Origin: Promicromonospora thailandica
GTDB taxonomy: Bacteria > Actinomycetota > Actinomycetes > Actinomycetales > Cellulomonadaceae
Assembly (NCBI RefSeq): GCF_024171955.1
Contig: NZ_JAMTCS010000005.1
Span: 186,001-250,000, forward strand
Direction: 5' to 3'
DNA: 64,000 bases
The position numbers and the translations under genes were made by a program. Positions 24,773-32,819 of this stretch are shown here, in pieces; position 1 is the stretch's first letter, and the number at the start of each line of letters is the position of its first letter. The notes below the pieces were generated by a model, which saw only the letters and a program-made list of their open reading frames with translations, was not told where the DNA came from and did no database searches.

Positions 24773-25819
24773 TCACCCGGCGGCCCGGCGACGAGCCAGG
24801 ATCTCCTCCAGGGGCGTCGCCAGCGTCTCGGACTTCATGCGCGGCGGCTCGCCACGCAGCAGCTCGTCCTCGGCCGCCAGGTCGCCGGGCGCCCCGTCGT
24901 CGTCCTTCGCGGCAGCGGCCGGAGAAGGGGTCGGAACCGGGATCGACGGCGGCAGCGCCGCCGGCTGGCGCTGCGGCGCCGCCGGCTTGGTCACGTAGGT
25001 GGGCAGCGGCACGGGCACCGGGTCCCAGGCACGACCGCTCGACGGCTCCTCCGCGGACGCGGCGGGTTCCTCCGGGGCAGGCTCGGGCTCCGCCGGGACC
25101 TCGATGACCTTGGGCTCCGACGGGCCGTCCAGGATCTCGTCCAGCACGTCCTTGCGCGTCACCCGCGGGATCGCCTGGGTCTCGGTGCTGGAACCGTGCG
25201 TGGCCAGGCCGGTCACCTGCGCCCGGTTGCGCGGCGCGTACGGGCCGCCGTTGGCGAGGGCCCGCGCCTGCGTCGCACGCTGGCGCGCGGCCCGCACGGT
25301 CGCCTGCCAGCGGGCGTCGGCCCGGCGGGCGGCCCGCGCGGCGCGGCGGCCCAGGAAGAGCACGAACAGCAGCATGGCGGTCGACGTCGCGGCGACGCCC
25401 CAGTGCACCGTGCCGAGGCCCACGAGCGCCCAGGCGACGACGCTGCACACGAGCAGGAACGCCGACACGATGAGACGACGACGCGCCCGCGCCGCCCTCC
25501 GGGCCCGGCGCTCCACGCGGCGGATGCGCTCCGCCGTCAGCGGGCGGCCACGGACCATGATCTGGAGCGGGTAGCCCTTCGGGGTCGGGTGGGCGACGCG
25601 CGGCACACCCTGTCCGGTACCCCGCGGCTTGCCGTCAGTCACCATCGCCCCTCCTTTCCTGTCGGTGCCGCTCATCGCGACGATGCGCAGCCCTACCGAG
25701 AACCTGTCGGCCACCCGTGAGTCGCCGAGCTCCGACCGCCGACGGACCAGGCTCGGCATCCAGTAGCCCAGCCACAGGACGAACAGCGCTACCGCCGTCA
25801 GCCCCGCAGTCGATTCCAT
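24773..25819 (-). CDS. sepX: Divisome-associated membrane protein SepX/GlpR-like
   Basis: This 348-residue protein has an N-terminal membrane helix (LTAVALFVLWLGYWMPSLVRRR), a charged linker with an Arg-rich stretch (RRVERRARRAARARRRLIV), two more membrane helices (residues about 117-160), and a long Pro/Ala/Glu-rich disordered tail. This layout and the neighbours (RimJ-like, 5-FCL) match the actinobacterial SepX/GlpR protein, a cell-division factor that acts with FtsZ and DivIVA in Streptomyces. Assignment is by topology and synteny rather than by strong residue identity. Confidence 0.72.
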   Translation of the reverse strand: MESTAGLTAVALFVLWLGYWMPSLVRRRSELGDSRVADRFSVGLRIVAMSGTDRKGGAMVTDGKPRGTGQGVPRVAHPTPKGYPLQIMVRGRPLTAERIRRVERRARRAARARRRLIVSAFLLVCSVVAWALVGLGTVHWGVAATSTAMLLFVLFLGRRAARAARRADARWQATVRAARQRATQARALANGGPYAPRNRAQVTGLATHGSSTETQAIPRVTRKDVLDEILDGPSEPKVIEVPAEPEPAPEEPAASAEEPSSGRAWDPVPVPLPTYVTKPAAPQRQPAALPPSIPVPTPSPAAAAKDDDGAPGDLAAEDELLRGEPPRMKSETLATPLEEILARRRAAG

Positions 25820-25879
25820 TACACGACGTTAGGCGAGCATGACCGGGCCCCGCCGCACCGCGTGCGGCGTGTCCCGGCG

Positions 25880-26491
25880 TCAGAGCGCTTCCCGCAGACG
25901 CTGCCAGCGCGCCAGCAGCCCCTCGGGTACCTCCTCCGCGGTGACGGCGAAGGTGCGGTGGTCGCGCCACTGGCCCTGGATGTGCAGGAAGCGTTCGCGT
26001 ACGCCCTCGTCCCGCAGGCCGAGCTTCTCGACGACGCGGAGGCTCGGCTTGTTCTCGGGCCGGATGTTGATCTCGATGCGGTGCAGGCCGAGGAAGAAGG
26101 CGTAGTCGGTGGCCATCGCGACGGCGGTGGGGATCACGCCTCGACCCGCGACGTGCTCGCTGACCCAGTAGCCGATGCTCGCCGAGCACATGGACCCCCA
26201 GGTGATCGACGAGACCGTCAGCTGGCCCACGAGCTCGCCGTCCAGGTCGACGCCGAACGGCAGCGACGTCCCCGCCCGCGCCTGCGCCGAGAGTGAGCGC
26301 ACGTACTCCCCGAACGTCGAGGCGATGTAGCGGTTCGCGCCCGGCGCCGTGGCCTCCCAGCGTTCGAGCCAGGCTGCGTTCTCGGCCCGCAGGCGGGCCC
26401 AGTCGGTCGCGTCCCGACGCCGCAGCGGACGCAGCACGACCGCTCCCGCGGGCGTGTCCTCACGCAGCGTCACCGGCCATGGCTTGGCCAC
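25880..26491 (-). CDS. RimJ/RimL-like GNAT N-acetyltransferase
   Basis: From GTG 26491 (behind GAAGGGGTGG) this is 203 residues. An ATG at 26554 would add 21 non-conserved residues. The core reads VVLRPLRRRDATDWARLRAEN, LVGQLTVSSITWGSMCSASIGYWV, AGRGVIPTAVAMATDYAF (acetyl-CoA loop RGxxxxA) and LHRIEINIRPENKPSLRVVEKLGLRDEG. It resembles ribosomal-protein S5 alanine acetyltransferase. It is conserved beside sepX and the 5-FCL gene in Micrococcales. Confidence 0.88.
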   Translation of the reverse strand: MAKPWPVTLREDTPAGAVVLRPLRRRDATDWARLRAENAAWLERWEATAPGANRYIASTFGEYVRSLSAQARAGTSLPFGVDLDGELVGQLTVSSITWGSMCSASIGYWVSEHVAGRGVIPTAVAMATDYAFFLGLHRIEINIRPENKPSLRVVEKLGLRDEGVRERFLHIQGQWRDHRTFAVTAEEVPEGLLARWQRLREAL

Positions 26492-26717
26492 CGTCCACCC
26501 CTTCACAAACTTTCCCGTGGTGCCTTCCGGCACGTCCGACCTGCTCGACGGCATCTTCGTTCGCCCCTCGCCACGTCCCACGGCGTATCCCGTGTGGGAG
26601 AGGGTCTACCACGCCCGGTGGCCTGAGACCTGTCGAGCAGGCGCCCGGTCATGTTCTCGCCTTCTTCGTCCACTGTTCGTAACAATCCAGTCTCGGAGTC
26701 TTGGCACAATAGCGGTC

Positions 26718-27362
26718 ATGAGCGGCATCTCCGTCCCGACGCCACAGCCGTACCCGGTGACCCCGGGGATGGAGACAGCCGACGCCAAGGAGGAGCTGCG
26801 CCGCGCGATCCGCGCGCAGCGCGGCCACCGGTCGGCCCGGCAGCGTGCGCAGGCCGCGGAGGCGTTCGCCGACGTCATCGAGTCCATCCCCGAGGTGCGC
26901 GACGCCGGGTGCGTCGCGGCGTACGCGGCCCGCAGCGCGGAGCCGGGGATGCTGCCGCTGCTGGAACGGCTCTCGGGCCGCGGCGTCCGTGTGCTGCTCC
27001 CCGTGCTCGGCGCGGGCCTGGCCCGCGACTGGGCCGACTACACCGGCCCCGACGACCTCCTGGAGCGCGCGCCCGGCCGCCCACCCGAGCCGGGCGGCCC
27101 CACGCTCGGCACCGACGCCACCAAGCTGGCCGACGTCGTCCTGGCGCCGGCTCTCGCCGTCGACTCGCGCGGAGTGCGGCTCGGCCAGGGCGGCGGCTGG
27201 TACGACCGCGCCCTCACGCACCTGCGGCCGGGGGCGAAGGTGGTCGCCGTCGTCTTCCCGGAAGAGGTGTACGACGCCGACGAGCACCCCCTGCCGCGCG
27301 AGGAGCACGACATCCTGGTGCACGCCGTCGCAACCACCACCGACTGGCGCTGGCTGGGCTGA
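26718..27362 (+). CDS. 5-formyltetrahydrofolate cyclo-ligase
   Basis: This 214-residue enzyme converts 5-formyl-THF plus ATP to 5,10-methenyl-THF. Motifs: ADAKEELRRAIRAQRGHRSA (substrate/ATP Arg-Lys region), VLLPVLGAGL and the C-terminal ATP-binding signature LGQGGGWYDRALTHLRPGAKVVAVVFPEEV. It is divergent from the RimJ-like gene. Transcription ends at the strong hairpin 27379-27416. Confidence 0.95.
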   Translation: MSGISVPTPQPYPVTPGMETADAKEELRRAIRAQRGHRSARQRAQAAEAFADVIESIPEVRDAGCVAAYAARSAEPGMLPLLERLSGRGVRVLLPVLGAGLARDWADYTGPDDLLERAPGRPPEPGGPTLGTDATKLADVVLAPALAVDSRGVRLGQGGGWYDRALTHLRPGAKVVAVVFPEEVYDADEHPLPREEHDILVHAVATTTDWRWLG

Positions 27363-27378
27363 GCCCGCCGTAGGACGG

Positions 27379-27416
27379 CCGTGGGCCGGGCTCGTCACGA
27401 CGAACCCGGCCCACGG
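27379..27416. terminator. 17-bp hairpin between convergent genes
   Basis: CCGTGGGCCGGGCTCGT (27379-27395) pairs with 27400-27416 at 16 of 17 positions around loop CACG. It separates the 5-FCL gene (+) and the penicillin acylase gene (-), and probably terminates both. Confidence 0.75.
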
Positions 27417-27424
27417 GGCACCGC

Positions 27425-30097
27425 TCACGGCGTGAGGATCAGCTCGTCCTCCTGCGCGGCGCTGACCGCCTCCGCGCTGAACGGCCACGGGAACGTCTCC
27501 CCCGCCGCCCATGCGGCGAGCTGGTCGGCGTAGTGCGCCGACGCCGGGTGCGCCGACGTGCCGGTCACCACCACCCACGTCGAGGCGTCGAGGTCGGCCA
27601 TGTCCACGACCATGCGCATCGACGGGCCGCTGGTCACGTCGAAGCTGCCGCTCGAGGCATCCCATGCCGTCGCGTTGACGATCGACGAGCCGCCACCGAC
27701 CTTCGTCGGCGCCGGGTTCACGTACAGCGAGATCGGGGCGGGGATGCCGGGGCCGCCGAGCACCAGGTGCTCGAGGCGGAGCTGGTGCAGCGTGCCCCAC
27801 TCCCAGTCGCTCGTGTCCTTCCCGAGCTCGACGGTGAGGTCCTGGCGCGCACTGGTCAGAGCCTCGCTGAGCACCTGGTCCCGGCTCTCCACGACGGCCA
27901 CGGTCGACTTGTCGTCCCAGAACGCGTCGTTGGGGTTGTCGAGCATGCCCTTGACGACGGCCAGCCAGCGACTGCCGCCGTCCGGCCACATGGTCTCCGG
28001 CAGCTCGTCGTTGAACGTGATCTTCAGGAGGTTGCGCCACACGGCGGCGAAGTAGGCCGCGGCGGCGGAGTCCGCGTCCATCGACATGTCCCAGTCGGCG
28101 AGCAGGTCCTGACCGTCCGACTCGTAGCCCTCGGGCAGGTCGACCGCCAGCAGCACGGGCACCAGGGTGTCGGCGAACACGCTCCACTGGTCCATCTGGA
28201 TCGCGGTCATGTCGGCGGAGCTGAGCTTGCGCCCGTCCGCGATGCGGTTGCCCAACAGCTCGCGGATGCGCTCGGAGCGGTACCCGTAGTCCCAGTCCCG
28301 GGTGAGGAACGGGCCCTTGCCGCCGGGCAGCACTGCCTGGTTGGCCGCCACGACGAACCCTTCCTTCGGGTCCAGCACGCTCGGCATCTGCTCCTGCGGC
28401 ACGTAGCCGGTCCAGTCGTACCGCGCGTCCCAGCCCGGCCGCGGCCACGAGCCGTCCGACTCCACCGCGCCCGGCACGCTCGCCCGCACCGGGATCTTGC
28501 CCGGCGCCTGGTAGCCGATGTGGCCGTCCGTCGTCGCGAAGACGATGTTCTGCGCCGGCACCTCGAACTGGGCGGCCGCCGCCTTCATGTCCGCGGGGGT
28601 GCGCGCCCGGTTCATCGCGAAGACGGCGTCGGCCGTGTGCCCGGGCTCGAGCGCCGTCCACTGGAGCGAGATCTCGTACTGGCCGAGCTGGGTGCCGGTC
28701 TCGGTGGGCGCGCCGCGCACGGCGTCCATGTCGGTCTCGCCCATGACCGACGAGATGATCGGGCCGTGGACGGTGCGCCGGACCTCCAGGTCGATCGGGC
28801 TCCCGCCGTCGACCCGGATCACCTCGGTCTCCGTCTCCATCGGCACCCACTCGTCGGCCCCGCGCAGGTAGGTGTCGTTGCGGACCCGCTCGATGAAGAA
28901 GTCGGTGACGTCGGCGCCCATGTTGGTCAGGCCCCAGGCGAGGTCCGCGTTGTGCCCGATGATCACGCCGGGGAACCCGGAGAAGGAGAACCCGGACACG
29001 TCGAACGGGCACTCGGGTCCCACCTGGTTGCAGTGCAGGCCCACCTGCGCCCAGATGCCCGGCGCCGCGAGGTCGAGGTGCGGGTCGTTGGCCAGGATCG
29101 GCTTGCCCGACTCGGTGAAACGGCCCGACACCGCCCACGAGTTCGAGCCCGTGCCCTCACCACGTGCGATCTGCACGGGCACCGAGTCCAGCGCGCGCTG
29201 TGCTGCCCCCATGGCCTCCGCCAGGGCGGGGCTCCCGTAGACCTCCTTCGTGGCCGACGCGTTCTCGGCACCCTGCACCGGCTGCGTCGCCTGCCCGGCG
29301 GCGACCTCGGCCGGGTCGAGGATCGGCGCGTTGCCCGTGCCCGAGAACGCGGGGAACAGCTCGGCCACCCGGGAGGCGTCGCCCAGCGTGCTGTAGGCCA
29401 GCGCACGGTCGAGCTCGTCCTCGTAGTTGCCGCGCAGGTCCCAGGCCATCGCCTTGAGCCAGGCGAGCGAGTCGATCGGGTCCCAGGGCTCGGGCTCGTT
29501 CACCTCGACACTGACGTCGAGCACCGTGTACTCCACGGCCGTCTCGGCGGGGCTGCGGTCCGCGAGGTAGGCGTTCACGCCGTCCGCGTACGCCTGCAGG
29601 TACTGCCGGGTCGCGTCGTCGAGGATGTTGAACTCCTCCTCCGCGACGTGCCGCCAGCCGAAGGTGCGGATGACCTTGTCCGCCTGGATCGCGTCCTCGT
29701 TGTTGCCCACGAGCTCGGCCAGGCGGCCGGCGGTCACGTGCCGGCGGTAGTCCATCTCGAAGAACCGGTCCTGCGCGTGCACGTAGCCCTGCGCACGGAA
29801 CAGGTCCTCGGCGGAGTCGGCGTAGATCTGCGGCACGCCCTGGGCGTCGCGGCTGACGCGCACGTCGGAGCTCAGCCCCTCGAGCTGGACCTCCCCGGAG
29901 AGCTCCGGGAGCGGCCGGCGGGCCGTGAGCCAGCCGAAGGTCGTCAGAGCGACCAGGACCAGCACGAGGACCACGGCCGTACCGACCAGGAACTGACGAA
30001 CCATGGACGTACGGGTGCGACGGCGACGCGGTCGCGGGGGTTCAGGAGTGGCGGTCTCGGCGGGCTCGGCAGGCTCGGCGGAAGTGGTCGCGGACAC
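27425..30097 (-). CDS. Penicillin acylase family protein (peptidase S45, Ntn-hydrolase)
   Basis: From GTG 30097 this is 890 residues. A short Pro/Arg-rich cytoplasmic start is followed by one membrane helix (FLVGTAVVLVLVLVALTTFGW), so the catalytic part is extracytoplasmic. The alpha-subunit region has VPQIYADSAEDLFRAQGYVHAQDRFFEMDYRR. The autoprocessing site GTGSNSWAVSG places the nucleophile Ser after Gly near residue 312, and PILANDPHLDL supplies oxyanion-hole residues. S45 enzymes cleave amide bonds of N-acyl compounds such as acyl-homoserine lactones, penicillins or cyclic lipopeptides; the substrate here is unknown. An ATG at 30004 is the alternative start. Confidence 0.9.
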   Translation of the reverse strand: MSATTSAEPAEPAETATPEPPRPRRRRTRTSMVRQFLVGTAVVLVLVLVALTTFGWLTARRPLPELSGEVQLEGLSSDVRVSRDAQGVPQIYADSAEDLFRAQGYVHAQDRFFEMDYRRHVTAGRLAELVGNNEDAIQADKVIRTFGWRHVAEEEFNILDDATRQYLQAYADGVNAYLADRSPAETAVEYTVLDVSVEVNEPEPWDPIDSLAWLKAMAWDLRGNYEDELDRALAYSTLGDASRVAELFPAFSGTGNAPILDPAEVAAGQATQPVQGAENASATKEVYGSPALAEAMGAAQRALDSVPVQIARGEGTGSNSWAVSGRFTESGKPILANDPHLDLAAPGIWAQVGLHCNQVGPECPFDVSGFSFSGFPGVIIGHNADLAWGLTNMGADVTDFFIERVRNDTYLRGADEWVPMETETEVIRVDGGSPIDLEVRRTVHGPIISSVMGETDMDAVRGAPTETGTQLGQYEISLQWTALEPGHTADAVFAMNRARTPADMKAAAAQFEVPAQNIVFATTDGHIGYQAPGKIPVRASVPGAVESDGSWPRPGWDARYDWTGYVPQEQMPSVLDPKEGFVVAANQAVLPGGKGPFLTRDWDYGYRSERIRELLGNRIADGRKLSSADMTAIQMDQWSVFADTLVPVLLAVDLPEGYESDGQDLLADWDMSMDADSAAAAYFAAVWRNLLKITFNDELPETMWPDGGSRWLAVVKGMLDNPNDAFWDDKSTVAVVESRDQVLSEALTSARQDLTVELGKDTSDWEWGTLHQLRLEHLVLGGPGIPAPISLYVNPAPTKVGGGSSIVNATAWDASSGSFDVTSGPSMRMVVDMADLDASTWVVVTGTSAHPASAHYADQLAAWAAGETFPWPFSAEAVSAAQEDELILTP

Positions 30098-30197
30098 GCA
30101 GTGGAGACTACCGTCCGCCCCAGACATTGAGTGAACGCGCACAGGTGAACGCCGTCGGGAGATCCTGGGACTATCCGCCGCCGCCCGACCGTTAGTA

Positions 30198-30224
30198 TTG
30201 GCACTCGGAAACCCCGAGTGCCAG
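30198..30224. promoter_or_regulatory. CIRCE element (HrcA operator) upstream of FmdB gene
   Basis: TTGGCACTC-GGAAACCCC-GAGTGCCAG matches the CIRCE consensus TTAGCACTC-N9-GAGTGCTAA with the spacing of exactly nine. The actinobacterial variant usually reads (C/T)TGGCACTC...GAGTGCCA(A/G). It overlaps a TTAGTATT sequence that looks like a -10 box, 60 bp upstream of the FmdB start. HrcA would repress transcription until heat or unfolded protein titrates GroEL. Confidence 0.82.
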
Positions 30225-30283
30225 GCCTGGTGCGGGCGTGCGCGTGCCGCCTCCGACCGGCCTGACGTCCCAGAGGAGTGCAC

Positions 30284-30616
30284 GTGCCCACCTATGCGTA
30301 CCGGTGTGCCGACTGCGGCCACGCGTTCGACATCCACCAGGAGTTCAGCGACGAGTCGCTGACCGTCTGCCCGGAATGCCAGGGCAGGCTGCGGAAGGTC
30401 TTCAGCTCGGTCGGGGTCACGTTCAAGGGGTCCGGCTTCTACCGCACCGACTCGCGCAGCACCTCGACCAGCAGCACGGTCAAGGCCGGCGGCTCGGACT
30501 CGTCGAGCTCGTCGTCGTCGAGCAGCAGCTCGTCGTCGTCCAGCGGCTCGTCCGCGTCGGGGTCGTCCGGCTCGTCGTCCAGCACCTCCGGCGGTTCCCA
30601 GGCTGCCTCGGCCTGA
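30284..30616 (+). CDS. FmdB-family zinc-ribbon protein with long Ser-rich tail
   Basis: This is 110 residues from GTG 30284 with AGGAG 6 nt upstream. PTYAYRCADCGHAFDIHQEF and LTVCPECQGRLRKVFSSVGVTFKGSGFYRTD are the FmdB (CxxC_CxxC_SSSS) zinc ribbon, with two CxxC pairs at residues 9-12 and 31-34. Residues about 68-110 are almost only Ser with Gly, Ala and Thr. The tail is natural for this family in part (its name includes SSSS) but is unusually long here. The CIRCE box upstream suggests heat-shock control. Function is unknown; a regulatory or ribosome-associated role has been proposed for relatives. Confidence 0.88.
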   Translation: MPTYAYRCADCGHAFDIHQEFSDESLTVCPECQGRLRKVFSSVGVTFKGSGFYRTDSRSTSTSSTVKAGGSDSSSSSSSSSSSSSSSGSSASGSSGSSSSTSGGSQAASA

Positions 30617-30667
30617 GCACCTACGCCTGACGCCCTTCGCGTCGCCCCTTCCGCGTGACGCCCTGAC

Positions 30668-30727
30668 TTCGGTCGTCTGCCCTGAGATCGGTCGTTCGAT
30701 CGACCGATCTCGGGGCAGGCGACCGAA
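30668..30727. repeat. Intergenic inverted repeat, GAGATCGGTC family, copy 1
   Basis: Arms 30668-30694 and 30701-30727 pair at 25 of 27 positions around loop TTCGAT. The core is TGCCCTGAGATCGGTCG / CGACCGATCTCGGGGCA. It lies in the 312-bp gap 30617-30928 between the FmdB and SAF-domain genes, which otherwise holds no gene that I can see. Related copies are at 32732 and 38668. Confidence 0.85.
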
Positions 30728-30928
30728 CTCGTCGGTCGGCTGCGGCGAGGGACCGAGCGAGGGGCGACCCGGCGCAGGGTGCGCGCACATCAGGATGCGC
30801 AGTGGCAGACCCTGATGTCGGGCGCCCAGGGCTCGGAGCGTGACCACAGGCTTCGTTCTCGCGTGGTCGTGCACAGGTCGGCCGATGTCCGCCCCCGTAG
30901 CCCCGGCCCGGCGCATAGCGTCCCGGCC

Positions 30929-31696
30929 ATGGGACTTCTCGACACGCTCACCGAGCCGACCCCGGCGCCGGACACCCCGTGGCGCCGCGCGGCACCGGGC
31001 CCGACGGACCGCACCGGGTCCACCTCCCCCGGCATCCGCCCGCCGACGGTCGCCCACCGCGTGCGGCGCCTGCTCCGGCGGCACCGGCACGTGCTCGCCG
31101 CGGTGCTCCTCGGGCTCGCGGCGGCGCTCACCGTGAACCTCTTGCGACCGGCCCCTCCGCCGACGGTCGACGTCGCCGTCACCACCCGCCCCGTCGCGGC
31201 CGGAACCCAGCTGACCAGCGAAGACGTCGTCCTGCGGCCCATCGCGGCCGAGGTCGCCCCACCGGCGGCGGCCCGCTCCGTGCACGGTCTGCTGGGTCGC
31301 GCGGCGGTGGTCGGGCTGCCGGCGGGCGCCCCGGTCCACGCCGCCCTCGTCTCTGACGACGGCGTCTCCGCGGCCGCCCCACGCGGCACGGTGGTCGTCC
31401 CGGTCCGCCTGTCCGACGACGCCGTCGCCGCCCTGCTGCGCCCCGGCGACCGCGTCGACCTGCTGGCCGGTACGACGTCGGGTGCCGATCCGGCGACCGA
31501 GCCCCGGTACCTCGCCCGCGACGCGCTGGTGCTCCCGGTCCCCGCCGGTCGTCGGCCGGAGGCGACGGGCGGACTGCTCGGGAGCGCCACCGAGTCAGAC
31601 CGGCCCGTCACGCTCGTCGCGGTCGGGCCGGACGACGCCCCACAGCTCTCGGCAGGCTCGGGCTGGGGCTCGGTGACGGCGGTGCTGGTCCCGTGA
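30929..31696 (+). CDS. SAF-domain / CpaB (RcpC)-like membrane protein
   Basis: This is 255 residues from ATG 30929. An N-terminal Pro-rich cytoplasmic stretch is followed by one membrane helix (HVLAAVLLGLAAALTVNLL) and a SAF domain (VDVAVTTRPVAAGTQLTSEDVVLRPI) with a following RcpC/CpaB region (GRAAVVGLPAGAPVHAALV, VRLSDDAVAALLRPGDRVDLLA). CpaB proteins assemble Flp pili, but no pilus genes are nearby; actinobacteria often carry this lone SAF gene near mscL and fmdB. Role unknown. Confidence 0.83.
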   Translation: MGLLDTLTEPTPAPDTPWRRAAPGPTDRTGSTSPGIRPPTVAHRVRRLLRRHRHVLAAVLLGLAAALTVNLLRPAPPPTVDVAVTTRPVAAGTQLTSEDVVLRPIAAEVAPPAAARSVHGLLGRAAVVGLPAGAPVHAALVSDDGVSAAAPRGTVVVPVRLSDDAVAALLRPGDRVDLLAGTTSGADPATEPRYLARDALVLPVPAGRRPEATGGLLGSATESDRPVTLVAVGPDDAPQLSAGSGWGSVTAVLVP

Positions 31697-31870
31697 GACG
31701 GCAGCCCGAGACAATGCCGCGCACCGCGGTGCATAGTGGGCCGAAACAGCACCGGCAATTCTGCGGAATGTCCCGTTCGAGATGCGGTGCCTTCGAACGA
31801 ACCGGAGAATCCATGACCGGGCCGGTCCCGGCGGCTCGCACCATTCGTGAACGACGGCAGGGGAAACAGG

Positions 31871-32293
31871 ATGCTTCAGGGTTTCAGAGAATTCATCACG
31901 CGCGGCAACGTGCTCGACCTGGCGGTCGCGGTGGTCATCGGCGGGGCTTTCGCTGCGGTGATCGACGGCCTCGTGCAGGGCTTCATCATGCCGCTCATCG
32001 GCTGGCTCGTCGGGGCGCCGAACTTCAGTGCGATCGCCTTTGAGGTGCCCAACTGGCACGGCGGCAGGACCGAGTTCCCGATCGGTCTCTTCATCCAGGG
32101 CCTGATCATGTTCCTGCTGATCGCGGCGGCCATCTACTTCTTCGTGATCGTGCCGGTCAACAAGCTGCAGTCGCTGCGCAAGAAGCCCGAGGAGGTCGTC
32201 GAGGAGGCTGCCGCCGAGGAGGTCGTGCTGCTCACCGAGATCCGCGATCTGCTGCGCGCGCAGAACGCCGGCACAGACCGGCCGTCGCTCTGA
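31871..32293 (+). CDS. mscL: Large-conductance mechanosensitive channel MscL
   Basis: This is 140 residues from ATG 31871. LQGFREFITRGNVLDLAVAVVIGGAFAAVI is the conserved N-terminal helix plus TM1 with the tight Gly/Ala pore face, IEGLIMFLLIAAAIYFFVI-type TM2 reads FIQGLIMFLLIAAAIYFF, and the C-terminal helix (EEVVLLTEIRDLLRAQ) is the cytoplasmic bundle. The homopentamer releases solutes during hypo-osmotic shock. A conserved neighbour of the SAF and FmdB genes. Confidence 0.97.
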   Translation: MLQGFREFITRGNVLDLAVAVVIGGAFAAVIDGLVQGFIMPLIGWLVGAPNFSAIAFEVPNWHGGRTEFPIGLFIQGLIMFLLIAAAIYFFVIVPVNKLQSLRKKPEEVVEEAAAEEVVLLTEIRDLLRAQNAGTDRPSL

Positions 32294-32435
32294 CCCCCTG
32301 ATCCACCACCCCGGCGTCCGCCCTCAGCGTCGAGGGCGGGTGCCGTCGGCGTGCCGGGAGGCGTCCCGCCGGTCCGGACCACCGCCGTCGTCGGCCCGGT
32401 AACCGCCAGCCCGGTAACCGTCGGCCCGGTGACCG

Positions 32436-32669
32436 TCAGCCCCAGTGCGGCGGCACGTCGCGGCGGAGCTGTTCGTCGTTCGAGCCGTGTCCACCGGCAG
32501 CGGCCCGGTCCTCGGCGTCCTCGCCCCAGCCCGCTGCCCGCTCGTCCGCGCTCACGCCCGGCACCGCCTCACGCTCGTTCCCCCGCCGCACGGCTCGCCG
32601 GGGCCCCCGACGCCGGGGCACGTCGCCGCTCGGCACCACCTCGGCACTCTTCTCCTCGGACTCGTTCAC
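32436..32669 (-). CDS. Small conserved actinobacterial hypothetical protein
   Basis: From GTG 32669 this is 77 residues, strongly charged, ending ADERAAGWGEDAEDRAAAGG...NDEQLRRDVPPHWG. I recall the DERxxGWGE...LRRDxPPHW pattern as a common tail of short actinobacterial hypothetical proteins. It is likely disordered with a short conserved C-terminal motif. No function is known. It lies between mscL and the helicase-like gene. Confidence 0.68.
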   Translation of the reverse strand: MNESEEKSAEVVPSGDVPRRRGPRRAVRRGNEREAVPGVSADERAAGWGEDAEDRAAAGGHGSNDEQLRRDVPPHWG

Positions 32670-32731
32670 GCCCCCATTGTCCCCCGCCCCCCGCCCACCG
32701 GCCCCACACGAGTCGGGGTCCGCACACTCCT

Positions 32732-32801
32732 GCGAGGTCGGCACTCTGCCCCGAGATCGGTCCAGGCCTTGACCGATCTCGAGGCGAAGTGCCGACCTCG
32801 C
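32732..32801. repeat. Intergenic inverted repeat, GAGATCGGTC family, copy 2
   Basis: Arms 32732-32762 and 32771-32801 pair at 28 of 31 positions around an 8-nt loop. The inner core GAGATCGGTC / GACCGATCTC is identical to the copy at 30668. It lies between the stop of the helicase-like gene (32820, minus strand) and the 32669 start codon. Confidence 0.85.
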
Positions 32802-32819
32802 GAGATCCGCCGGCAGAGC

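Noticed and set aside
30779-30928. Upstream extension of the SAF-domain protein
   Set aside because: The added residues are unlike the family; ATG 30929 gives the normal start just before the Pro-rich segment.
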